Below, piece after piece: positions 18,813 to 31,617 of a stretch of DNA of 64,000 nucleotides. The stretch covers positions 603,501-667,500 of the forward strand of contig JAPDOI010000192.1 in the NCBI GenBank assembly GCA_029168955.1, given 5' to 3'. The notes beneath the pieces are model-generated. The model saw only the letters and a program-made list of their open reading frames with translations. It searched no databases and was not told where the DNA came from. Positions within the stretch are counted from its first letter, which is position 1; the number at the start of each line of letters is the position of its first letter. The translations under genes were made by a program, and so were the position numbers. This DNA is from Aplectana chamaeleonis. Its lineage: Eukaryota; Nematoda; Chromadorea; Rhabditida; Cosmocercidae.

Positions 18813-21800
18813 GATTTTTGGATGGTTTTGCCGTAACTGCAGTTCAACGTCGCAGTGCACGTTATAATGTATGTTTACACAAGGTGCTGAGTTGAGTCGC
18901 AAAACGCTTGGCTTCCGGGCGAGATTGAACCAGCATATTCCCTTTCCGGGGAGCGCCTTATGCACTGCACCACCGTAGCCCCAGCGCCGCTCCTCACTCA
19001 ACTGCTCGGTAAATCTTCACCAGAAGCAATCATCCTTTCACCCGCATAACGTGGATGGAAACAGGAATACCGTCAGAGACTATCTAACAGTCGTAGACCT
19101 GTCAAGATGATGCCTTAGTTAAGTCTTACGATTTTGGATGGTTTTGCCGTAACCGTGGTTCAACGTCGCAGTGCACACGTTATAGTATGTTTACACAAGG
19201 TGCTGGAGTTGATCGCAAAACGCTTGGCTCGGGCGAGATTGAACCAGCATATTCTCTTTCCGGGGAGCGCCTTATCGCACTGCACCACCGTAGCCCCAGC
19301 GCCGCTCTCACTCAACTGCTCGGTAAATCTTCACCGAAGCAATCATCCTTTCACCCGCATAACGGGATGAAATGCAGGAATACCGTCAGAGACTATCTAA
19401 CAGTCGTAGACTCTGTCAAGATGATGCCTTAGTTAAGTCTTACACGATTTTTTGGATGGTTTTGCCGTAACTGCAGTTCAACGTCACGTGCAGTGCACGT
19501 TATAGTATGTTTACACAAGGTGCTGAGTTGATCGCAAAACGCTTGGCTCCGGGCGAGATTGAACCAGCATATTCTCTTTCCAGGGGAGCGCCTTATCGCA
19601 CTGCACCACGCGTAGCCCCAGCGCCGCTCTCACTCAACTGCTCGGTAAATCTTCATCGAAGCAATCATCCTTTCACCGCATAATGCGGGATGAAACAGGA
19701 ATACCGTCGAGACTATCTAACAGTCGTAGACCTGTCAAGATGATGCCTTAGTTAAGTCTTACACGATTTTTGGATGGTTTTGCCGTAACTGCAGTTCAAC
19801 GTCGCAGTGCACGTTATAGTATGTTTACACAAGGTGCTGAGTTGATCGCAAAACGCTGGCTCCGGGCGAGATTGAACCAGCATATTTCCCTTTCCGGGGA
19901 GCGCCTTATCGCACTGCACCACCGTAGCCCCAGCGCCGCTCCTCACTCAACTGCTCGGTAAATCTTCACCGAAGCAATCATCCTTTACTCACCCGCAGTT
20001 AACGGGATGAAACAGGAATACCGTCAGAGACTATCTAACAGTCGCTAGACCTGTCAAGATGATGCCTTAGATTAAAGTCTTACACGATTTTTGGATGGTT
20101 TGCCCGTAACTGCAGTTCAACGTCGCAGTGCACGTTATAGTATGTTTACACAAGGTGCTGAGTTGATCGCAAAAGGCGGCTCGGGCGAGATTGAATCCAG
20201 CATATTCCCTTTCCAGGGAGCGCCTTATCGCACTGCACCACCGTAGCCTCCCAGCGCCGCTCTCGACTCAACTGCTCAGTAAATCTTCACCAGAAGCAAT
20301 CATCCTTTCACCCGCATAACGGGATGAAACAGGAATACCGTCAGAGACTATCTAACAGTCGGCAGACCTGTCAAGATGATGCCTTAGTTAAGTCTTACAC
20401 GATTTTTGGATGGTTTTTGCGCGTACAACTGCAGTTCAACGTCGCAGTGCACGTTATAGTATGTTTACAAGGTGCTAGTTGATCGCAAAACGCTTGGCTC
20501 CGGGCGAGATTGAACCAGCATATTCCTTTCCAGGGAGCGCCTTATCGCACTGCACCACCGTAGCCCCAGCGCCGCTCTCACTCAACTGCTCGGTAAATCT
20601 TCACCGGGAAGCAATCATCTTCACCTACATAACGGATGATGAAACAGGAATACCGTCAGAGACTATCCCTAACAGCTCATGGGCCTGTCAAGATGATGCC
20701 TTAGTTAAGTCTTACGATTTTTGGATGGTTTTTTGCCGTAACTGCAGTTCAACGTCGCAGTGCACGTTATAGTATGGTTTACACAAGGTGCTGAGTTGAT
20801 CATGAGTCGATGCAACTTGTCCGGGCGAAGTTGAACAAGCATATTGTTCCACTTTCCGGGGCATATCGCACTGCACCCACCGTAGCCCCAGCGCCGCTCT
20901 CACTCAACTGCTCAGTGTAAGTACTTACACAACAGGATGAACAAGAATGTAATAGACTATCTAACAGTCGTAGACCACATAAAGTGATCCACCTTGGTGA
21001 AATCTACGATTTTTGGATGGTTTTGCCGTAACTGCAGTTCAACGTCGCAGTGCACGTTTATAGTATGTTTTACACAAAGGTGCTGAGTTAGTCGCAAAAC
21101 GGCTCAGCTCCGGGCGAGATTGAACCAGCATATTCGCTTTCGGGGAGCGCCTTATCGCACTGCACCACCGTAGCCCCAGCTTGCCGCTCTCCACTCAACT
21201 GCTCGGTAAATCTTCACCGAAGCAATCATCCTTTCACCCGCATAACGGGATGAAACAGGAATACCGTCAGAACTATCTAACAGTCGTAGACCTGTCAAGA
21301 TGATGCCTTAGTTAAGTCTTACACGATTTTGGATGGTTTTGCCGTAACTGCAGTTCAACGTCGCAGTGCACGTTATAGTATGTTTACACAAGGTGCTGAG
21401 TTGATCGCAAAACGCTTGGCTCCGGGCGAGATTGAACCAGCATATTCCCGCGCCGGGGAGCGCCTTATCGCACTGCACCACCGTAGCCCCAGCGCCGCTC
21501 CTCACTCAACTGCTCGGTAAATCTTCACCGAAGCAATCATCCTTTCACCGCGCATAACGGGATGAAACAGGAATACCGTCAGAGACTATCTAACAGTCGT
21601 AGACCTGTCAAGATGATGCCTTAGTTAAGTGCTTACACGATTTTTGGATGGGTTTGCCGTAACTGCAGTTCAACGTCGCAGTGCACGTTATAGTATGTTT
21701 ACACAAGGTGCTGAGTTGATCGCAAACAACGCTTGGCTCCGGGCGAGATTGAACCAGCATATTCCCTTTCCGAGAGCGCCTTATCGCACTGCACCACCGT

Positions 21801-21965
21801 AGCCCCAGCACCGCTCTCACTCAACTGCTCGGTAAATCTTCACCGAAGCAATCATCCTTTCACACCCGCATAACGGGATGAAACAGGAATACCGTCAGAG
21901 ACCTATCTAACAGTCCGTAGACCTGTCAAGATGATGCCTTAGTTAAGTCTTACGACGATTTTCTA
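18813..21965 (+). repeat. 317-bp satellite array, forward arm (about 10 copies)
   Basis: Monomers start with TTTTTGGATGGTTTTGCCG at about 18814, 19131, 19451, 19769, 20090, 20405, 20720, 21012, 21328 and 21646; one copy is about 25 bp short. Landmarks in each are AACTGCAGTTCAACGTCGCA, GTTTACACAAGGTGCTGAG, a tRNA-like block on the minus strand, CGAAGCAATCATCCTTTCAC, and GACCTGTCAAGATGATGCC. Differences are mostly scattered one- or two-base indels, as expected from either old decay or unpolished long reads. Confidence 0.92.
21418..21488 (-). repeat. tRNA-like domain within the satellite monomer (representative copy)
   Basis: On the minus strand GGCTACG (21488-21482) pairs with CGGAGCC at the other end in six of seven positions. 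TGGTGCAGTGCG (A-box-like) is followed by a D-arm pairing GTGC with GCGC, and GGTTCAATCTC resembles a B box with a T-arm of four pairs. The anticodon arm is degraded. The satellite monomer therefore probably arose from a tRNA-derived SINE. The same block recurs in every monomer and, on the plus strand, in the inverted arm (for example about 24974-25050). Confidence 0.6.
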
Positions 21966-21993
21966 GTTAAGTTAGAGTCTTGCACGACTTACA

Positions 21994-22042
21994 CGAGCAA
22001 TCATCCTTTCACCCGTTATGCGGGTGAAAGGATGATTGCTCG
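21994..22042. repeat. perfect 22-bp palindrome at the satellite orientation switch
   Basis: CGAGCAATCATCCTTTCACC plus two bases (21994-22015) is exactly reverse-complemented at 22021-22042 around a 5-nt loop TTATG. Left of it the satellite runs forward and right of it reversed. A short scrambled piece (about 21955-21993) precedes it. Confidence 0.9.
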
Positions 22043-25000
22043 GTGTAAGATTTACCGAGCAGTTGGTAGGAGGCGGCTGGAATTTGCGGTGGTGCAGTGC
22101 GATGGGTAAACCTGGAGAAAGGTGTGCTGGTTCAATCGCCAGGCGTTTTGCGACCGTCAACTCAGCACCTTATTAATGTGCTAAACATGCACTGCGATGA
22201 TTGAACTGCGACTGTGCAGCAAGAACCGATCCAAAATCGTGAGACAACTAAGGCATCATCTTAACGGGTACGACTGATGAGATAGTCTCTGACGTATTCC
22301 TGTTTCATCCGTTATGCAGGTGAAAGAAGTGATTGCTTACAGTGAATTTACCGAGCAGTGACGGAAGGAGCGGCATGAACCCACGATGATTGCGGTGCGA
22401 TAAGGCCCCAGGAAGAGGAACTAATGCTGGTTCCAATCATCCCGGAAGTAAGCGTTTTGCGTCCAATCGGCGCCTTTAATCTAAACTATGCATAACGTAC
22501 GCTGCGACGTTAACCGCAGCCGATCAAAAGTCACATCGTGTAGCACCCAACTGGGTCTACGACTGTTGGGCATCATCTTCCTGACCGTATTCCGTTGTAG
22601 TCATGCCAGGATGATTGCTTCGGTGAATTTACCAGGCGGTGTGGTGAGCGGCAGCTGAAGATTACGATGCGATGGTGCTCCCAGAGAGTATTAATGCTGG
22701 TTCCGGTAAAGCCAGATACGCGTCAATCGGCGCGCTATTAACAGCGCAATCTGCTATGGCTATAACGTGCGCTTGCGGCTTTATTGAACGCTGCGGTGCG
22801 GCAAAAGAACCCATCCAAAATCGTGTAGGAGTAACCCAACTGGCACATCATCTTGACAGTCTACGACTGTTAGATAGTCTCTGACGTATTCCTGTTTCAT
22901 CCGTTATGCGAGGTGAAAGTGATTGCTTCGGTGAATTTACCAGGCGGATGATGAGCAGCATTGAGACCCTGATATTGCGATAGGACTTCTGGAAGAATAT
23001 CTAATCGCCCCGGAATAGCGTTTGGCCTCGCGAGCTATTAAATGGAAGCTATGCTATGGCGTGCGCTGCGACGATTGAATACGGTACGTAAAGCAACCGT
23101 ATACGTGCCGATCGTGGCTGGTGCGGCAAGATAGTTCATGGCTAAGTGCTGGGTCTTTACGACATTAGACCGTAGTCTCTGACCTTGATATTCCTGTTTC
23201 ATCCGTTATGCAGTGAGGATGTTTGCTTCGTGAGATTTGGCGAGTGGTAGAGCGGCATGAAGACTACGTGAGTTATGAGTGATAAGAGAACCTGGAAGTA
23301 ATGCTGGTTCAATCAGACGTTTGCGTCAGCTGGCAGCCTGTCATAGGCATGCTATGGCGATGCTTGCTGCGGTGTTGGAGCTGCGTTACTGGCAAGAACC
23401 ATCAGAGTCGTAGTATTGAACAATAGACATCATAACTTGACAGTCTGCGACTGTTGAGATAGTCATGACGGTATTCCTGTTTCATCCGTTAATGCGAGTG
23501 GATTGTTGCTCTGGTGAGATTTGCGGCGGTTGGTGGAGCGGCGCGCAGACTGTGGTGCAGTGCGATGCGCTCCTGAAGGAATATGCTGAGTTCAATACAA
23601 GCCCGCGCGGGCGTTTTGCGACCGGCTCGGCGCATATAACAGGCATCACATGGCGTGCGCTGCGTTGAACTGCGGTTACGGCAAAGCCGTCCGTCGTGTA
23701 GACCTTCGGTATCATCTTGAACCGGAGTCACCACGACTGTAAGATGTCTGACGGTATTCCTGTTTCATCCGTTGAGTGGAAAAGTGTTGCTCAAATTTAC
23801 CGAGCGGTGAGTGGAAGAGCGGCGCTAATTACGATTGGTCTTAGTCGCGATGTCCTGAGAGAGAAGATTAATAACGGACGTCAGAAGATAGGCGTCGTTT
23901 GCACGCTGTGACATAGCATTGCGCTGCGACGTTGGAGCTGCCTGGTTGCGGCGAAGGCCATCCAGATCGTGTAGACCTGGCTGGGCATTCAAGATCAAAG
24001 CTGATGAGTCTGCGATGTGGAGTCTCTGACTGATATTCCTGTTTCATCCGTTATGCGAGTGAAAGGATGATTTAGCTTCGGTGAGAATTTACCGAGCGGT
24101 GGTGAGCGGCAGCTGGAAGGTGATTGGTGCGGTGCTGATAGAGGCATTTTCCTGGAAGAGGCTATTAACTGGTTCAATCTCGCCCGGAATACGCGTCGGC
24201 CTCACGTGCGCTGCGACGTGCGGTGCGGCAAACAATCCGAAAATCGTGTAAAGGCGTCATCTTGTTTAGTCTGTTAGATAGTCTCTGACGTCAAATCCTG
24301 CTTTCGTGAATTTACCGAGCAGTTGAGGCGCTGGCGGTAGTACGGTAGGCGGAAGCCAAGCATTTTGCGATCTTTTACTAATGTAAATAACGTGCAGCTG
24401 CGACGTTAGACCTGGTTGTAAAGGCATGTAACTATGGCATTGTCGCTGACGTGAAGATCTACGACTGTTACGGCGTTAATTTTCAATTAAATCAGAAATC
24501 GTGTAGACACTGGCTAGATATAATCTTACGACTTAGTCTGCGACTGTTGAGATAGTCTCTGACCTTGGTATTCTGTTTCATCCCGTTATGCAGGGTGAAA
24601 GGATGATTGCTTCGGTGAAGATTTACCGAGCAGTTGAGTGAGAACTTGCTGGAAGGCTACGGTGGTGCAGTGCGATAAGGCGCTCCCGGAAGGGGGAATA
24701 TGCTGGTTCAATCTCGCCCGGAGCCAAGCGGTTGCGATCAACTCAGCACCCCTTTGTGTGGCTGCATCTATAACGTGCACTGCGACGTTGAACTGCAGTT
24801 ACGGCAAAACCATCCAAAAATCGTGTGAGACTTAACTGAGGCATCATCTTGACAGGTCTACGACTGTTGGAGTGATACTCTGACATTGTTTATGAAACTG
24901 TCCCGTTATGCGGGTGAAAGGATGATTACTTCGGTGAAGATTTACCGAGCGGTTAGTGAGAGGCGGCGCTGGGGCTACGGTGGTGCAGTGCGATAAGGCG

Positions 25001-25088
25001 CTCCCCCGGAAAGAGAGATATGCTGGTTCAATCTCGCCCGGAGCCAGAGCGTTTTGCGATCAACTCAGCACCTTGTGTAAACATACTG
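22021..25088 (-). repeat. 317-bp satellite array, inverted arm (degraded)
   Basis: The same monomer runs in reverse orientation to about 25085, again roughly ten copies. The last 500 bp (24.58-25.08 kb) and the first 150 bp are close to consensus. The middle (about 22.3-24.5 kb) is heavily broken by indels, and only words such as ATTCCTGTTTCATCCGTTATG and AATTTACCGAGC remain easy to follow. The forward arm does not show this level of decay. Confidence 0.85.
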
Positions 25089-25125
25089 CCAATGGATTGC
25101 AGTATTTGATGCGACGCTGCCAACA

Positions 25126-25874
25126 TGTGCAGGACATCAGTAGGAGTGTACGGGACATCATGAAGCTTGTGCAGGACCCCAGTAAAGGGACGAGCAGGAC
25201 GTCATCGAATGTGTGTACGACCTTAGTAAAAGTGTGCAGGACATCATAGAACGTGTGCAGTACCCTTTAGGGGTGCGCAGTACCTTAAGTAAGGAGTGTG
25301 CAGGACATCATGGAACCTGTGCAGACCCCAGTAAGAGTGTGCAGGACGTCGTAGAATGTGTGCAGGACCTCAGTAATAGTATGCAGGACCTCAGTAGGAG
25401 AGTGAAGAGGACATCATGGGACCTGTGCAGGACCCCAGTAGAGGTGTGCAGAGCGTCGTAGAATGTGTGCGGTACCTCCCGGTAGAAGTGTGTGCAGGAC
25501 ATCAAGGAACTTGTGCTGGACCCCAGTAAGGGATGAGCAGGACGTCATGGAATGTGTACAGGACCTGAGTAAAAGTGTGCAGGACATCATGGAACGTGTG
25601 CAGGACCCACTAGGGGTGTGCAGGACATCATGGAATGTGTGCAGGACCTTAGTAAGAGTATGTGCAGAACGTCGTAGAATGTGTGCAGGACCTCCCAGTA
25701 GGAGTGTGCAGGACATCAAAGGAAGTAGTGCTGGACCCCAGTAGGAGGTGTGCAGGACGTCGCAGAATGTGTGTGCAGGACCTCAGTAGGTGTGTGCAGA
25801 ACATCCAAGTAACTTGTGCAGGACCCCAGTAAGGGTGTGCAGGACGTCGTAGAATGTGTGCAGGACCTCAGTAA
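25126..25874 (+). repeat. 21-bp minisatellite, first segment before the mariner
   Basis: Units of the form TGCAGGACCTCAGTAGGAGTG and TGCAGGACATCATGGAACGTG begin about 40 bp after the satellite ends. The 25089-25125 join is neither repeat. Single-base insertions are frequent here, as in other parts near array edges. Confidence 0.92.
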
Positions 25875-26031
25875 TATTAGAAGTTTTTGTTGTTATTGAT
25901 ATTTTGTAAAAAATAAAATTATTTTTATATAACCGATTTTATGTTATAATGCTCACTGTATTATCAGCTTTCTATTGATATATAACTTGCTTCACGTACC
26001 TTATAAAAAAAGTATTATTTAGTTTCAGAAT

Positions 26032-26980
26032 ATGTCCCAACTTTTGTGCCGGAAAAACGCCATTTGCGGGAAGCTCTCCTTTCCTTTTCATCTCAAGAAA
26101 GCCACTGACGCGCACCAAATGCTTGCCCAAGCTTACGGGGATGCTGCTCCATCCATAAGAACCTGCCAGAGAATGGTTTCAGCGTTTCAAATCGGAGTGA
26201 TTTTTGGCGTTAAGGACAAAGATCGACCAGGACAGCCATAAAAGTTCGAAGACGAAGAACTTCCAGGCTTTGTTAGATCAAGATTTCGGCTCAAACACGC
26301 AAGAACAGCTCGCGGCATCTCTCGGCGTCACCCAAAAAGCAATTTCTATTCGATTAGAAGGCAATGGGAAGATTCAAAAAGGAAGGAAAATAGGATCCCC
26401 TATGAGCTCTCAGAACGCAACAAGAAGCAGAGAAAAACAACTTCACAAATCTTGTTGGACCGATTCCCAAAGTCTTTTTTACACCGCATCATAACTGGCG
26501 ATGAAAAGTGGGTTATTACTACGACAATCCGAAGCGAAAAATCGTAGGTTAGTCCTGGTGAAACAACAACTTCGACCGCAAAACCAAACATCCTGGGAAG
26601 AAAGAGTCTTACTGTGTGCGCTATGGGTGCAGGATCAACGCGGTATACTGTACTATGAACTTCTTCAACCTGGCGAAACAGTTACTGCGAATCGCTATCA
26701 GCATCAACTAGCGTTGCGGCATGAAATCGAAGCAAGAGAGACCAGAATAGGGCGAGTCGACACGAAAAAGCCATATTGCTTCATGATAACGCTCGACCTC
26801 ATGTTGCTCGAACGGTAAAGGATACGCTAAAAAGAGTTCAAATGGGAAGTCTTACCGCACCCGCCGTACTCTCCAGACATCGCCCGTCGGATTATCACCT
26901 TTTTCCGGTCAATGGCGCATGGTCTGGCGAACAGCGCTTTCAAGATCGTCAAGATGTCAAAAAATGGCTCGATGAATGGG
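26032..26980 (+). pseudogene. mariner transposase, frameshifted
   Basis: The N-terminal helix-turn-helix region (FHLKKATDAHQMLAQAYGDA, then SIRTCQRMVSAF) is followed by a second HTH (LASLGV-like) and the DD34D catalytic core. The core residues are GDEKW (Asp codon 26500-26502), HDNARPHVA (26785-26787) and PSDYHLF (26890-26892). The second and third Asp are exactly 105 nt apart, the D34D spacing. Stops and frameshifts occur near 26240, 26495, 26510 and 26700-26810, and the C-terminus after KKWLDEW is lost. It cannot encode a working transposase. Confidence 0.9.
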
Positions 26981-26981
26981 T

Positions 26982-27071
26982 GAGGCCAGTAGGAGTGTGC
27001 AGAAAATCATGGAACAAGTGCAGGACCTCAGTATGTGCAGGACATCTGGGAAATGTGTGCAGGACCTTAGT
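26982..27071 (+). repeat. minisatellite patch inside the mariner
   Basis: About 90 bp of 21-bp units (AGTAGGAGTGTGCAGAAAATC, with GTGCAGGACCTCAGTATG) lie between the transposase core and the mariner 3' end, where about 40 C-terminal codons would be expected. Mariner-like 3' sequence and the terminal CCTAA resume after it. Confidence 0.75.
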
Positions 27072-30000
27072 AATGACGGAAATTATTTTGAATAGAATTT
27101 TTGCAGTATGTCCAGTTTTTCAGGACCTAGTGTAAAAAGCGTAAAGTAAGGAAATTGCAGGGCTAGACCTAATAGTATGCAGGACCTCAGTAGGAGAGTG
27201 CAGGACATCATGGGACCTGTGCAGGACCCCAGTAGGAGTGTGCAGGACATCATGGGACCTGTGCAGGACCCCAGTAAGGGGGTGTGCAGGACGTCCATGG
27301 AATGTGTACAGGACCTGAGTAAAGTGTGCAGGACAACATGAAACGTGTGCAGGATTTCAGAAGAGGTGTGCAGGACATCATGGAACGTGTGCAGGATCCC
27401 ATTTGAGGTGTGCAGGACATCATGGAACGTGCTCAGAACCCCAGTAGGGATGAGCAGGACGTCATGGAATGTGTACAGGAACTCAGTAAAAGTGTGCAGG
27501 ACATCATGGAATGTGTGCAGGACCCTAGTAGGGATGAGCAGGACTTCATAAAATGTGTACAGGACCTCAGTGGAAGTGTGCAGGACATCATGAAGCTTGT
27601 GCAGGACCCCAGTAGGGATGAGCAGGACGTCATCGAATGTGTGTAGGACCTTAGTAAAAGTGTGCAGTAAATCATAGAACGTGTGCAGTACCCCTTTAGG
27701 GTGCGCAGTACCTTAGTAGAGTGTGCAGGACATCATGGAACCTGTGCAGGACCCCAGTAGAGGTGTGCAGGACGTCATAGAATGTGTGCAGGACCTCAGT
27801 AGGAGTGTGCAGGACATCATGGAATGTGTGCAGGACCTCAGTAGGAGTGTGAAGGACATCATGGGACCTGTGCAGGACCCCAGTAGAGGTGTGCAGGACC
27901 TGGTACAATGTGTGCAGGACCTCAGTAATAGTATGCAGGACCTCAGTAGGAGTGTGCAGGACATCAAGGAACCTGTGCTGGACCCCAGTAGGGATGAGCA
28001 GGACGTCATGGAATGTGTACAGGACCTGAGTAAAAGTGTGCAGGACATCATGGAACGTGTGCAGGACCCCACTAGGGTGTGCAGGACATCATGGAATGTG
28101 TGCAGGACCTTAGTAAGAGTATGTGCAGAACGTCGTAGAATGTGTGCAGGACCTCAGTAGGAGTGTGCAGGACATCAAGGAAGTAGTGCTGGACCCCAGT
28201 AGGGGTGTGCAGGACGTCGCAGAATGTGTGCAGGACCTCAGTAGGTGTGTGCAGAACATCAAGTAACTTGTGCAGGACCCCAGTAAGGGTGTGCAGGACG
28301 TCGTAGAATGTGTGCAGGACCTCAGTAATAGTATGCAGGACCTCAGTAGGAGAGTGCAGGACATCATGGGACCTGTGCAGGACCCCAGTAGGAGTGTGCA
28401 GGACATCATGGGACCTGTGCAGGACCCCAGTAGGGGTGTGCAGGACGTCATGGAATGTGTACAGGACCTGAGTAAAAGTGTGCAGGACAACATGAAACGT
28501 GTGCAGGATTTCAGAAGAGGTGTGAAGGACATCATGGAATGTGTGTAGGATCCCAATAGAGGTGTGCAGGACATCATGGAACGTGCGCAGAACCCCAGTA
28601 GGGATGAGCAGGACGTCATGGAATGTGTACAGGACCTGAGTAAAAGTGTGCAGGACATCATGGAACGTGTGCAGGACCCCACTAGGGTTGTGCAGGACAT
28701 CATGGAATGTGTGCAGGACCTTAGTAAGGGTATGTGCAGAACGTCGTAGAATGTGTGCAGGACCTCAGTAGGAGTGTGCAGGACATCAAGGAACTTGTGC
28801 AGGACCCCAGTAAGGGTGTGCAGGACGTCGTAGAATGTGTGCAGGACCTCAGTAATAGTATGCAGGACCTCAGTAGGAGAGTGCAGGATATCATGGGACC
28901 TGTGCAGGACCCCAGTAGGGGTGTGCAGGATATCATGGGACCTGTGCAGGACCCCAGTAGGGGTGTGCAGGACGTCGTTGAATGTGTGCAGGACCTCAGT
29001 AGGAGTGTGCAGGACATCATGGAACGTGTGCAGGACCTCAGTGGGAGTGTGCAGGACATCATGAAACGTGTGCAGGATTCCAGTAGTGGTGTGCAGGACA
29101 TCATGGAATGTGTGTAGGATCCCAATAGAGGTGTGCAGGACATCAGGGAACTTGTGCAGGACCCCACTAGGGTTGTGCAGGACGTCATGGAATGTGTACA
29201 GGACCTGAGTAAAAGTGTGCAGGACATCATGGAACGTGTGCAGGACCCCACTAGGGTTGTGCAGGACATCATGGAATGTGTGCAGGACCTTAGTAAGAGT
29301 ATGTGCAGAACGTCGTAGAATGTGTGCAGGACCTCAGTAGGAGTGTGCAGGACATCAAGGAACTTGTGCAGGACCCCAGTAAGGGTGTGCAGGACGTCGT
29401 AGAATATGTGCAGGACCTCAGTAATAGTGTGCAGAACCTCAGTAGGAGTGTGCAGGACATCATGGAATGTGTGCAGGACCTCAGTAGGAGTGTGCAGGAC
29501 ATCAAGGAAGTAGTGCTGGACCCCAGTAGGGGTGTGCAGGACGTCGTTGAATGTGTGCAGGACCTCAGTAGGAGTGTGCAGGACATCATGGAACGTGTGC
29601 AGGACCTTAGTAGGAGTGTGCAGGACATAATGGAACCTGTGCAGACCCCAGTAGGGGTGTGCAGGACGTCGTAGAATGTGTGCAGGACCTCAGTAATAGT
29701 ATGCAGGACCTCAGTAATAGTATGCAGGACCTCAGTAGGAGAGTGAAGGACATCATGGGACCTGTGCAGGACCCCAGTAGGGGTGTGCAGGACATCATGG
29801 AATGTGTGCAGGACCTTAGTAAGAGTATGTGCAGAACGTCGTAGAATGTGTGCAGGACCTCAGTAGGAGTGTGCAGGACATCAAGGAAGTAGTGCTGGAC
29901 CCCAGTAGGGGTGTGCAGGACGTCGCAGAATGTGTGCAGGACCTCAGTAGGTGTGTGCAGAACATCAAGTAACTTGTGCAGGACCCCAGTAAGGGTGTGC

Positions 30001-31617
30001 AGGACGTCGTAGAATGTGTGCAGGACCTCAGTAATAGCATGCAGGACCTCAGTAGGAGAGTGCAGGACATCATAGGACCTGTGCAGGACCCCAGTAGGAG
30101 TGTGCAGGACATTATAAGACCTGTGAAGGACCCCAGTAGGGGTGGGCAGGACGTCGTTGAATGTGTGCAGGACCTCAGTAGGAGTGTGCAGGACATCATG
30201 GAACGTGTGCAGGATTTCAGAAGAGGTGTGAAGGACATCATGGAATGTGTGTAGGATCCCAATAGAGGTGTGCAGGACGTCATGGAATGTGTACAGGACC
30301 TGAGTAAAAGTGTGCAGGACATCATGGAACGTGTGCAGGACCCCACTAGGGTTGTGCAGGACATCACGGAATGTGTGCAGGACCTCAGTAATAGTATGCA
30401 GGACCTCAGTAGGAGAGTGCAGGATATCATGGGACCTGTGCAGGACCCCAGTAGGGGTGTGCAGGACGTCGTTGAATGTGTGCAGGACCTCAGTAGGAGT
30501 GTGCAGGACATCATGGAACGTGTGCAGGACCTCAGTGGAAGTGTGCAGGACATCATGAAACGTGTGCAGGATTCCAGTAGTGGTGTGCAGGACATCATGG
30601 AATGTGTGTAGGATCCCAATAGAGGTGTGCAGGACATCATAGAACGTGCGCAGAACCCCAGTAGGGATGAGCAGGACGTCATGGAATGTCTACAGGACCT
30701 GAGTAAAAGTGTGCAGGACATCATGGAACGTGTGCAGGACCCTACTAGGGGTGTGTAGGACATCATGGAATGTGTGCAGGACCTTAGTAAGAGTATGTGC
30801 AGAACGTCGTAGAATGTGTGCAGGACCTCAGTAGGAGTGTGCAGGACATCAAGGAACTTGTGCAGGACCCCAGTAAGGGTGTGCAGGACGTCATAGAATG
30901 TGTGCAGGACCTCAGTAATAGTATGCAGGACCTCAGTAGGAGAGTGCAGGACATCATGGGACCTGTGCAGGACCCCAGTAGGAGTGTGCAGGACATTATG
31001 GGACCTGTGCAGGACCCCAGTAGGGGTGTGCAGGACGTCGTAGAATGTGTGCAGGACCTCATGGAACGTGTGCAGGACCTTAGTAGGAGTATGCAGCACA
31101 TCATGGAACCTGTGCAGGACCCCAGTAGGGGTGTGCAGGACGTCGTAGAATGTGTGCAGGACCTCAGTAATAGTATGCAGGACCTCAGTAGGAGAGTGAA
31201 GGACATCATGGGACCTGTGCAGGACCCCAGTAGGGGTGTGCAGAACGTCGTAGAATGTGTGCAGGACCTCAGTAGAAGTGTGCAGGACATCAAGGAACTT
31301 GTGCTGGACCCCAGTAGGGATGAGCAGGACGTCATGGAATGTGTACAGGACCTGAGTAAAAGTGTGCAGGAGATCATGGAACGTGTGCAGGACCCCACTA
31401 GGGGTGTGCAGGACATCATGGAATGTGTGCAGGACCTTAGTAAGAGTATGTGCAGAACGTCGTAGAATGTGTGCAGGACCTCAGTAGGAGTGTGCAGGAC
31501 ATCAAGGAAGTAGTGCTGGACCCCAGTAGGGGTGTGCAGGACGTCGCAGAATGTGTGCAGGACCTCAGTAGGTGTGTGCAGAACATCAAGTAACTTGTGT
31601 AGGATCCCAATTGAGGG

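Larger units (their letters stand above)
25877..27172 (+). mobile_element. mariner transposon inserted in the minisatellite
   Basis: The element starts TTAGAAGTTTTTG and ends GGGCTAGACCTAA, flanked by TA on both sides (25875-25876 and 27173-27174). Removing it restores a known minisatellite variant reading CAGTAATAGTATGC. The 1,296-bp length fits mariner. The last part before the 3' UTR is replaced by minisatellite units (about 26982-27071). The two ends share only TTAG and a few bases, so the TIRs are eroded. Confidence 0.85.
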
